A DNA stretch of 11,799 nt from assembly GCA_031259365.1 (NCBI GenBank), contig JAIRLP010000005.1, positions 1 through 11,799 of the forward strand, written 5' to 3'. This document shows positions 5,931 to 11,799 of the stretch, piece after piece. Position 1 is the first letter of the stretch, and every line of letters begins with the position of its first letter. The position numbers and the translations under genes are program-made. The notes beneath the pieces were generated by a model. That model saw only the letters and a program-made list of their open reading frames with translations, did no database searches and was not told the DNA's origin. The DNA is from Rickettsiales bacterium (GTDB taxonomy: Bacteria > Pseudomonadota > Alphaproteobacteria > Rs-D84).

Positions 5931-6051
5931 ATTCCTGTTCTTATTTTGACAGTTATTAAATATCAAAATAATTCAATGCAGGAATGACGGTTTTTTTATT
6001 TCTGGTTCTTTGCCTGAATGACGATAAGGTATATTTATGTCAGTCGAGTAT
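5931..6051. repeat. Second copy of the long stem-loop plus tail
   Basis: ATTCCTG/CAGGAAT (5931-5937 with 5979-5985) encloses TTATTTTGA/TCAAAATAA (5941-5949 with 5963-5971). It shares TTCTT, TTTTGACA, TTATTAAA and ATTCAATG with the stem-loop at 2907-2965, but has different, still complementary arms. A T-run (5991-5997) and a degraded unit ending GAATGACG follow, then a tail copy at 6023-6051. The element stops 12 bp from the dnaQ stop codon. As no conventional terminator follows dnaQ, this hairpin with its minus-strand CTCTTGTTTTT could end that transcript. Confidence 0.6.
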
Positions 6052-6063
6052 TTATTTTTATTA

Positions 6064-6744
6064 TTACTGGGCGGTAATAGAATTCATAAAGGCCTGATGC
6101 GCTGCCAGTTCTTCATCTGAAACGCTGAAACTTCTGACCGGGAAGTTTTGTCCAACCTTTGGGTGATTCAGCATAGCTGTGTGTTGTTCCGCAATGATTT
6201 CAGATATAGGTCGGGCTGGTGCCGTATTGGCCAATTCCAGATAAACTTTGGCCAGAATTTCCGAGTCAATCAACGCACCGTGTGCATCCGCACGTGTCAC
6301 CAGTGATACACCAAACCACTTAGCCAGTGCATCCAATGTATAAGATTTTGGGCCATAAACACGATTTCGGGCAATGACCAAGGAATCGAATTGCTGTTCA
6401 CGTGGTATTTGTTTTAAACGCAGTTGCGATAATTCGTAATTAATAAACGGATAGTCAAAGTCGATCCCGTTATGAGCAACAATCGGACTGTCCCCGATAA
6501 AATCCAAGAATTTTGGCGCAACTGCCGCAAATTTCGGTTTGTCTTCCAGAAACTCGTTAGATAATTTGTGAACCATATACGAATCGGGTGGAATTATTTT
6601 ACCATCTGGATTGATGTATGCATGAAAAGTCTTATCCGTTATTTTCCCATCGATGATTTCAACTGCGCCGATTTCAATGACCCGGTCCCCGCGTGCCCAA
6701 TCAAAACCCGTGGTTTCAATATCAAAACAAATAATTCTGCTCAT
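6064..6744 (-). CDS. dnaQ: DNA polymerase III epsilon subunit, DEDDh 3'-5' exonuclease
   Basis: Proofreading exonuclease of the replicative polymerase; it removes misincorporated nucleotides in complex with the alpha subunit. The 226-residue product carries all DEDDh motifs: ExoI FDIETTGFD (7-15, metal ligands Asp8 and Glu10), ExoII AHNGIDFDYPF (90-100, probably Asp97) and ExoIII-epsilon HGALIDSEILAKVYLEL (155-171, His155 and Asp160), very close to the E. coli DnaQ pattern. E. coli epsilon has 243 residues. I chose the ATG at 6742-6744 because MSRIICFDIETTG is the normal family start and AAAGGGAAAG lies just upstream. A TTG 60 bp further upstream is in frame, but it would run into the divergent uvrD start. 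It is divergent from uvrD, with only 50 bp between the start codons. Other DnaQ-like exonucleases are possible but less likely. Confidence 0.94.
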   Translation of the reverse strand: MSRIICFDIETTGFDWARGDRVIEIGAVEIIDGKITDKTFHAYINPDGKIIPPDSYMVHKLSNEFLEDKPKFAAVAPKFLDFIGDSPIVAHNGIDFDYPFINYELSQLRLKQIPREQQFDSLVIARNRVYGPKSYTLDALAKWFGVSLVTRADAHGALIDSEILAKVYLELANTAPARPISEIIAEQHTAMLNHPKVGQNFPVRSFSVSDEELAAHQAFMNSITAQ

Positions 6745-6756
6745 ACCAGCTTTCCC

Positions 6757-6786
6757 TTTCCATTTTCCTTTTTCTGGTGTATTATA
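6757..6786. promoter_or_regulatory. Overlapping divergent promoters of dnaQ and uvrD
   Basis: On the plus strand TTTCCA (6757-6762), a 17-bp spacer and TATTAT (6780-6785) predict a uvrD start near 6792, about 3 nt before its ATG. On the minus strand a perfect TATAAT (6786-6781) predicts a dnaQ start near 6774, giving a leader of about 30 nt with a ribosome-binding site; its -35 is poor. The two -10 elements occupy the same seven bases, TATTATA, so simultaneous polymerase binding looks impossible. Confidence 0.6.
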
Positions 6787-6794
6787 GCCCGAAG

Positions 6795-8888
6795 ATGGAA
6801 TCAATGCTAGAGAATCTTAACGAAGAACAAAAATTAGCCACCACAACGACCGAAGGGGCAGTCTTGGTGCTGTCGGGGGCTGGTACGGGTAAAACCCGCG
6901 TGTTGACCGCGCGTATTGCTTATATCATGGAAAACGGAATGGCGTATCCTTGGCAGATATTGGCGTTGACCTTTACCAACAAAGCCGCAAATGAAATGAA
7001 AAATCGTATCGCGGCGTTGTCTGATGGCCGTTGGAATGTTTATGATTTATGGTGTGGAACATTTCATTCAATTTGCTTGCGTATTTTGCGTAATAATTCT
7101 GAACGTGCGGGATTACGGCGCGACTTCTTGGTGTTCGGAGAAGATGAACAAAAAACCGTTCTGAAAAATGTTTTTGCAAATCTGGGATACGATCCAAAAA
7201 CGTATAATCCAGGCGACTGGGTTGCAAGGATTTCTGCCATCAAGGACAAGGGATTAAAGCACCGCGTTGAAGGTGTAAATCAGAAAATATATGATACCTA
7301 TAATGCGGAATTGGCCCGTATGAATGCTGTTGATTTTGGGGATATTATTTTAAAGGTTTTGCAACTGTTCGAAGATGCTGCGGACATTTTAGAAAAATAT
7401 CAACGTCAATTTAAATATATTATGGTCGATGAATTCCAAGATACTAATAATGCCCAACATCAATTATTAAAAGCATTGGCTGGTGGGAATGGGAATATTT
7501 GTTGCGTGGGTGATGATGATCAGTCTATTTATTCTTGGCGTGGGGCTGAAATTAAACATATTTTAAATTTTGATAAAACCTATCCGGATGCAAAGGTTAT
7601 TCGACTGGAAACCAATTATCGCAGTACATCAAATATCTTAAATGCGGCCAATTCATTGATCAGAAATAATTCGGGAAGACTGGGCAAAGATCTGCGTGCG
7701 GCCCCAAATGCTGGTGCTGGTGAAAAGGTTTATTCTATTACCTTGCCAACTGATTGGGACGAAGCGCGTATGATTTCAACCAGTATTTTGCATCATGCTG
7801 ATGGAAATAATTATGCTGACTTTGCGGTACTCATTCGGGCCGGATCACTGTCAAGACTGTTGGAAGAAGAATTTGCAGAAAAGGGAATTCCTTATCGATT
7901 AGTTGGCGCGACCAAGTTCTATGACAGAATGGAAATACGCGATGTCATTGCATACACCAGATTGTTGGTTCATCCGTTTGACGATTTATCATTTTTGCGT
8001 GTGATTGCAAAACCAAGACGTGGATTGGGACCAGGGGCAATTGCAAAACTGGCAAATTATGATGAACATTTTATGGCGGCCATGCGCGCGGCCCCGTTGA
8101 CAGGCAAACAACGTGACAGTGCTCAAGATTTTCTGAATGCATTTGATTTTGATTGGGACGGCATGTTGCCAGTCGATGCGGTTCAGAAATTGCTGGAAGA
8201 AACAGGATACTTAAAAATGTGGCAAGACAGCAAAGAAGCGGATGCCCCAGGTCGTTTGGATAATATCAAAGAATTATTAACAAACGTTATTTCAAAATAT
8301 GACAATCTGTCAGAATTTCTGGAACACGCTGCATTAATGATGACAGATGATAATGATGTTGAAGACGATCCGAATGCCAAAAACGCTGTGAATATTATGA
8401 CCATCCATGCGGCCAAAGGGTTGGAATTTGATACGGTATTCTTGCCAGCATGGGAAGAAGGGATCTTTCCAAATGAAATGGCCATAGGCGAGGGCAGTAT
8501 CGAAGAAGAACGTCGTTTGGCTTATGTTGCCATTACGCGAGCACGTAAACATGCAATCATCAGCAATACATTATCTCGAATGGTTTTTGGACAGCGTTCA
8601 TTTAATGCCCCAAGCAGATTTATCACTGAAATAGACCGGGAATTTTTGAATGTCCAAGGCGATGATCGTTATGCCCGTTCGCGCGTACAAATGCCCGCAT
8701 CTTATAAACCGGTAATGCGCAGACCAAAACCGATGCGCAGTGCATCTATTGTGGGTAAATTGGCATCTCATATTGAATTAGGACGCGGGGTAGTCATAGA
8801 AGATGCAGGCGATATTATTACAGTTGCTTTCAAGGATAAGGGTATTAAAAAAGTTGCCCGTGAATTTTTAAAAATAGGCCAGATATAA
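6795..8888 (+). CDS. uvrD: UvrD/PcrA-type superfamily 1A DNA helicase
   Basis: ATP-dependent 3'-5' DNA helicase acting in nucleotide excision and mismatch repair and in clearing proteins from DNA. All SF1A motifs are intact in a 697-residue product (E. coli UvrD has 720): motif I GAGTGKTR (28-35), Ia LTFTNKAANEM (58-68), II VDEFQDT (211-217), III GDDDQSIYSWRG (239-250), IV LETNYRST (271-278), V TIHAAKGLEF (536-545) and VI YVAITRAR (577-584). The last 40 or so residues (HIELGRGVV...FLKIGQI) match the C-terminal Tudor-like module that binds RNA polymerase in PcrA/UvrD. I prefer the ATG at 6795; a GTG at 6777 would overlap the promoter, and the in-frame ATG at 6804 is also possible. UvrD and PcrA cannot be told apart from sequence alone. 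RecB-type nuclease domains are absent. Confidence 0.97.
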   Translation: MESMLENLNEEQKLATTTTEGAVLVLSGAGTGKTRVLTARIAYIMENGMAYPWQILALTFTNKAANEMKNRIAALSDGRWNVYDLWCGTFHSICLRILRNNSERAGLRRDFLVFGEDEQKTVLKNVFANLGYDPKTYNPGDWVARISAIKDKGLKHRVEGVNQKIYDTYNAELARMNAVDFGDIILKVLQLFEDAADILEKYQRQFKYIMVDEFQDTNNAQHQLLKALAGGNGNICCVGDDDQSIYSWRGAEIKHILNFDKTYPDAKVIRLETNYRSTSNILNAANSLIRNNSGRLGKDLRAAPNAGAGEKVYSITLPTDWDEARMISTSILHHADGNNYADFAVLIRAGSLSRLLEEEFAEKGIPYRLVGATKFYDRMEIRDVIAYTRLLVHPFDDLSFLRVIAKPRRGLGPGAIAKLANYDEHFMAAMRAAPLTGKQRDSAQDFLNAFDFDWDGMLPVDAVQKLLEETGYLKMWQDSKEADAPGRLDNIKELLTNVISKYDNLSEFLEHAALMMTDDNDVEDDPNAKNAVNIMTIHAAKGLEFDTVFLPAWEEGIFPNEMAIGEGSIEEERRLAYVAITRARKHAIISNTLSRMVFGQRSFNAPSRFITEIDREFLNVQGDDRYARSRVQMPASYKPVMRRPKPMRSASIVGKLASHIELGRGVVIEDAGDIITVAFKDKGIKKVAREFLKIGQI

Positions 8889-8915
8889 AATTTGGCTTGT
8901 CTTTTATATTTCCAA

Positions 8916-8948
8916 TGTGATATCCGGGCTGTCGGTTCACAGTTTTTT
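8916..8948 (+). terminator. Possible terminator of uvrD
   Basis: TGTGA (8916-8920) pairs with TCACA (8937-8941) and CCG (8924-8926) with CGG (8933-8935), with an unequal internal bulge, followed by GTTTTTT. The T-run overlaps the stop codon of the convergent gene at 8947. The stem is short and bulged, so this is tentative. Confidence 0.35.
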
Positions 8949-10302
8949 ATTTCTTTCCTTTGCGGATGATTTTCCACCAATCTTTTGCAGTCTTGGTTGT
9001 GTTGCCTGCAATCTTTTTCAAATCGCCTTCCAGGTTTGGCAATCCGTTTCCAATGCTGCCGCCCAGATTCTTGGCAATGTCGCCCGCTTTGTTCGCCAGA
9101 TATGCAACCAGGCATCCAACAATTAATGTCACCATAAATCCATCATTGTCCAAAGTTGGAACAGTGGACGTCAAATTCGCATCAATAACGCCTGATAAGA
9201 TTGCAGCACACAATGCAATCACAACAGACAATGATACAAAGTAAATTGCAGCTTGGATAAATTTTTGAATTTGCGCCGACAAAGATTCTGTTTCAAATAA
9301 TTTCAAGAAACCGTTAAATATCTGTCCTGCTATTCCTTTGTATGATGTGGCGCCACTGCTGCCATCGCCAATCGCATCAAAGCCAGAATCAAACATATTT
9401 CCACTGCCAGATTTGCCGCCGAATGTTTGATACAATGCGGTAAATGGTAACATGAATATAGACAAGAATAGGTCTGCAATAACACCCAATGCCATCAATG
9501 CAAATTTCCAAATGTTATAGATAAAGATAAATACAAAAACCACCCCTGCCAAGACTGTAAATGCAGATGTTCCAATCCCAGCCAACATCCATTTCCAGCC
9601 AGCTGCAACAGCGGTATAAAAGAATCCTGAAAGACGGGTTGGCACACACAGCAAGTTCGCCGTTTGTTCGGCGTCAATAATGGCCACGTTTGTATGGGTT
9701 GTTGCCACATATTTGTGGATTGCTGCACATGTGTCAGGTAACGAAGCACCAGCCGTACTTGCCACCGAATTCAAAATCAAATCCGACAAATATGTTCCAA
9801 TGGAAATAACAGGTCCCATGATCCACATGAATAACTGTGCAGGTCCTTGTTCGATAATAAATATCCAGACCGTGATCACAATCAGTTTTTTTACAATTTC
9901 TTCCCACAGGACCTTGGCTTCTTTTTCGCCACGAATCGTTTGATAAGATTCCAACATTGTCCAAAAGGCAAACAGAATAACAATAAAGATTGTCATAAAG
10001 CGAACCAAGGATCGTTCCAAAACTTCGCCAATGCCATTCATTGCGCCAATGAATGCGCGACCAACCTTTGCTTCAATTGGGACATAATCTTTGACCAAGA
10101 CATTTGTTTGGAATGTGTTTTGGAAATCAGAAATATCATCTGTCAGGTTTTTAACAAACAGCTGTTTATTATGTTCTGTCGCCCAAACGCCAAAATCACC
10201 AACATCCCCGTTGCTTGGCATATTTGTTGCGGCAAAGGCACAAGGCGTAATCAACACCAGCATAGCCGCACAAACAACAAAGATCCGTTTTATCCAATTC
10301 AC
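8947..10302 (-). CDS. VirB6/TrbL-like polytopic membrane protein (second of tandem pair)
   Basis: Probably an inner-membrane channel component of a type IV secretion or conjugation-like machine. The 451 residues start with a clean signal peptide (MNWIKRIFVVCAAM...CAFA, cleavage near 24). A soluble stretch follows (about 25-95), then hydrophobic segments near 97-117, 137-175, 231-255, 258-280, 349-370 and 389-404, and a basic tail (about 425-451). The long helix block IYNIWKFALMALGVIADLFL then SIFMLPFTALYQTF (261-294), with a Pro-containing break, resembles the conserved core of Rickettsiales VirB6 proteins. The GTG start overlaps the upstream stop as GTGA, indicating translational coupling. 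No catalytic motif is visible. Assignment rests on topology and remembered resemblance, not a search; another multi-spanning exporter subunit remains possible. Confidence 0.55.
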   Translation of the reverse strand: MNWIKRIFVVCAAMLVLITPCAFAATNMPSNGDVGDFGVWATEHNKQLFVKNLTDDISDFQNTFQTNVLVKDYVPIEAKVGRAFIGAMNGIGEVLERSLVRFMTIFIVILFAFWTMLESYQTIRGEKEAKVLWEEIVKKLIVITVWIFIIEQGPAQLFMWIMGPVISIGTYLSDLILNSVASTAGASLPDTCAAIHKYVATTHTNVAIIDAEQTANLLCVPTRLSGFFYTAVAAGWKWMLAGIGTSAFTVLAGVVFVFIFIYNIWKFALMALGVIADLFLSIFMLPFTALYQTFGGKSGSGNMFDSGFDAIGDGSSGATSYKGIAGQIFNGFLKLFETESLSAQIQKFIQAAIYFVSLSVVIALCAAILSGVIDANLTSTVPTLDNDGFMVTLIVGCLVAYLANKAGDIAKNLGGSIGNGLPNLEGDLKKIAGNTTKTAKDWWKIIRKGKK

Positions 10303-11735
10303 TCTTTTTTACCCATAGATTTTGTAACATTTTCTGCAATTTTGGTTGGAATTTTCCAGATGCTTTTGCCCAGGTCTTTGACCCATCCGCCGTAATCAAA
10401 TTCTTCTTTGGCGCCGACGGAACTTAGCAACGTGTCCACTTTTGGCGATACGGCATAGTAATACAGCAGGAATATTCCAAACATCAGCAACAGAAATTCC
10501 CAACCATTTTTCATAAAATCAAATGCGCCTGGATATTTGCGTTCTACTTCGGCGCGCGATGCAGTAAAACAATTTTTGAATGTATCTTTATCTAGTGTGC
10601 CATCTTTTAATGCGACCTTTTCACACTTTGAAAAGACGCCCATGATTGATAATGTCTTTTCATCCGGGTTTTGTGCCGCTGCCCCCATAAGTGGTGGCAG
10701 GATCGCATTGTAACCATCATTTGGTCCTGGGAAATATTCATCTGCTGCATAAGACACGGTCGCGTAGATGATCAAAATTTTCAGTGTTATGGCGACTATC
10801 TTAACCGCCGATTTGACCAGCATCCCGATTGCATTTGATACAACGTTTTCAGCCAGTTTCCATGTTCCTTCAAAAGCACCTGCCGCTAATATCAATGGCA
10901 GAAAGATTATCAGGAAAACCAATTTAAAGACAACGGTCAAAATCTGAAAAAATAAATCAAATCCAATAATCAAGAACATGATAACCAAGGCTAATCCCGC
11001 AACCCAAGTAAATGCCCCGCCGCCCATATCCATCCAGGCATAATTCATTAACGCAAATCCACCCGCAGCGCCAGCCAACATAACAGTGTTTAGATTACCC
11101 ATAACACACATGAATGGTTTCAAGACGGGATTTAATACATCGTCATTTTGAACGGATGTGCCGCATTGCGCCGAATTAGAAACACCTGTGGCGGCCATAG
11201 ATAATTCTGCACCCACCAGCATAACCGGTGTAATGGTCAGATTGGTTACACCGCGCAGTGCAGCCGTTCCGCCCATTCCAATCGCGCCAATTAATGCGCC
11301 GACGATCATAATGCGCGCTGCACGTTTCCATATCTTGTCAAACCAGGATTTAAATTCCAGTGTTTTGTCACCGGCATCCAATGTTGCATTCTTTTTTGAT
11401 GTGTCATACAAATGCATCGCGGTTGTATAGAATAAGAAAACACCAAAACCAATCGCCAGTAATATCCAAATGTTTTCAACCATGGCGGTCCAGAAATTTT
11501 CTGTGGCCAAACCGATTGCGGCAAACAATTTTTCAATATATTCGCACAAGAAACACCCGTTTGCTGTTGATATATCCCCGCCAGTTACACCAATTGCATT
11601 CATGAACCTGTCCAGGCTGGAATAACCCAAAGCCCCGCCACCGATACTGGAAGACATATACCAAATACCCAGACCCAACGCAGTTGCGCCCATAACCAAT
11701 CTTACAATAATCATGATGACTTTTGCTTTTAACAC
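10299..11735 (-). CDS. VirB6/TrbL-like polytopic membrane protein (first of tandem pair)
   Basis: A 478-residue integral membrane protein, probably the partner or paralogue of the one at 8947-10302 and a candidate secretion-channel subunit. Hydrophobic segments lie near 5-25, 85-105, 140-160, 218-235, 240-262, 265-287, 310-335 and 410-430. A loop at about 47-65 (CFLC at 61-64) and a loop at 186-212 carry Cys, as does the predicted loop CEKV...NCF (381-409). The block ALVIMFLIIGFDLFFQILTV then FKLVFLIIFLPLILAAGAFE (248-289) aligns by eye with the Pro-containing core of its neighbour. The N-terminus has a membrane anchor rather than a cleavable signal, and the C-terminus is amphipathic and basic. 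The start is GTG at 11733-11735, 3 nt after the previous stop, with GGACGAG as a poor ribosome-binding site, so coupling is likely. Exact function is unproven. Confidence 0.55.
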   Translation of the reverse strand: MLKAKVIMIIVRLVMGATALGLGIWYMSSSIGGGALGYSSLDRFMNAIGVTGGDISTANGCFLCEYIEKLFAAIGLATENFWTAMVENIWILLAIGFGVFLFYTTAMHLYDTSKKNATLDAGDKTLEFKSWFDKIWKRAARIMIVGALIGAIGMGGTAALRGVTNLTITPVMLVGAELSMAATGVSNSAQCGTSVQNDDVLNPVLKPFMCVMGNLNTVMLAGAAGGFALMNYAWMDMGGGAFTWVAGLALVIMFLIIGFDLFFQILTVVFKLVFLIIFLPLILAAGAFEGTWKLAENVVSNAIGMLVKSAVKIVAITLKILIIYATVSYAADEYFPGPNDGYNAILPPLMGAAAQNPDEKTLSIMGVFSKCEKVALKDGTLDKDTFKNCFTASRAEVERKYPGAFDFMKNGWEFLLLMFGIFLLYYYAVSPKVDTLLSSVGAKEEFDYGGWVKDLGKSIWKIPTKIAENVTKSMGKKE

Positions 11736-11738
11736 AGG

Positions 11739-11799
11739 TTATTTCTCGTCCTTCTTTTCTTCTTTTTTATCGTCTTTTTTTTCTATGCCCAGCGCTGTT
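11739..11799 (-). CDS. 3' end of an upstream operon gene with charged tail
   Basis: An open frame enters from the right edge of the window and ends at TAA (11739-11741), 3 nt before the GTG of the next gene. Nineteen residues are visible: TALGIEKKDDKKEEKKDEK. The run of Lys, Glu and Asp is a typical soluble cytoplasmic tail. The tight spacing shows that this gene is the preceding member of the same operon, and it could be another VirB6-like or secretion-system subunit. Too little is present to name it. Confidence 0.6.
   Translation of the reverse strand, partial: TALGIEKKDDKKEEKKDEK

Noticed and set aside
5713..6051. Possible CRISPR array from the repeated hairpins
   Set aside because: The units differ in length and orientation, spacing is irregular, there are no uniform spacers, and no cas gene is present.
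6777..6794. GTG start adding six residues to uvrD
   Set aside because: The GTG overlaps the -10 element, so it would not be in the predicted transcript.
6745..6804. TTG-initiated 20-residue N-terminal extension of dnaQ
   Set aside because: It would cross both promoters and the uvrD start, whereas the internal ATG has a good ribosome-binding site and gives the normal family N-terminus.
9847..10395. 182-codon plus-strand open frame
   Set aside because: It is antisense to both VirB6-like genes, is rich in Asn, His, Cys and Phe as expected for a shadow frame, and has no upstream signals.

Overview
The window looks like chromosomal DNA from a moderately AT-rich alphaproteobacterium, probably host- or gut-associated. 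This is inferred, not proven, from four things: tandem polytopic VirB6/TrbL-like proteins of the kind repeated in Rickettsiales-type type IV secretion loci; a GT10 fucosyltransferase of the Helicobacter pylori type; a large secreted Cys-rich protein with eukaryote-like GTYS...C..C repeats; and intergenic palindromes whose spurious translations (VIPAKAGIS, VIPWLDHGTQ) are typical of proteobacterial interspersed repeats.

Layout. Positions 1-777 hold rpmA (ribosomal protein L27, +) and dut (dUTPase, -), convergent around one shared bidirectional terminator. Positions 778-1680 hold a small XRE-type helix-turn-helix gene (-), a folded terminator-like structure, and a 254-bp MITE-like inverted-repeat element. 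Positions 1682-2794 encode a complete alpha-1,3-fucosyltransferase-like enzyme (-). A 187-bp inverted-repeat element fills most of the gap to the divergently read 819-aa secreted Cys-rich protein (3091-5550, +), which appears to be transcribed from an extended -10 promoter with almost no leader and ends in a perfect 15-bp terminator stem. Positions 5591-6063 are repeat-rich with no credible gene. dnaQ (-) and uvrD (+) then diverge from only 50 bp that hold two overlapping promoters. From 8947 to the right edge a minus-strand operon encodes two tandem VirB6/TrbL-like membrane proteins, preceded by the last 19 residues of a third gene with a Lys/Glu/Asp-rich tail.

How the genes fit together. 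rpmA, dut, dnaQ and uvrD are housekeeping genes for translation, nucleotide-pool hygiene, replication proofreading and repair. The fucosyltransferase, the Cys-rich exported protein and the secretion-channel-like operon are surface or host-interaction candidates. They are separated from the housekeeping genes by repeat-filled gaps.

The most interesting non-coding signal is a family of short hairpins. Their arms differ between copies but stay complementary, and two copies share a nearly identical loop-side sequence. Several are joined to a 29-nt tail that recurs four times, always close to gene boundaries. No CRISPR array, rRNA gene or convincing tRNA gene is visible.
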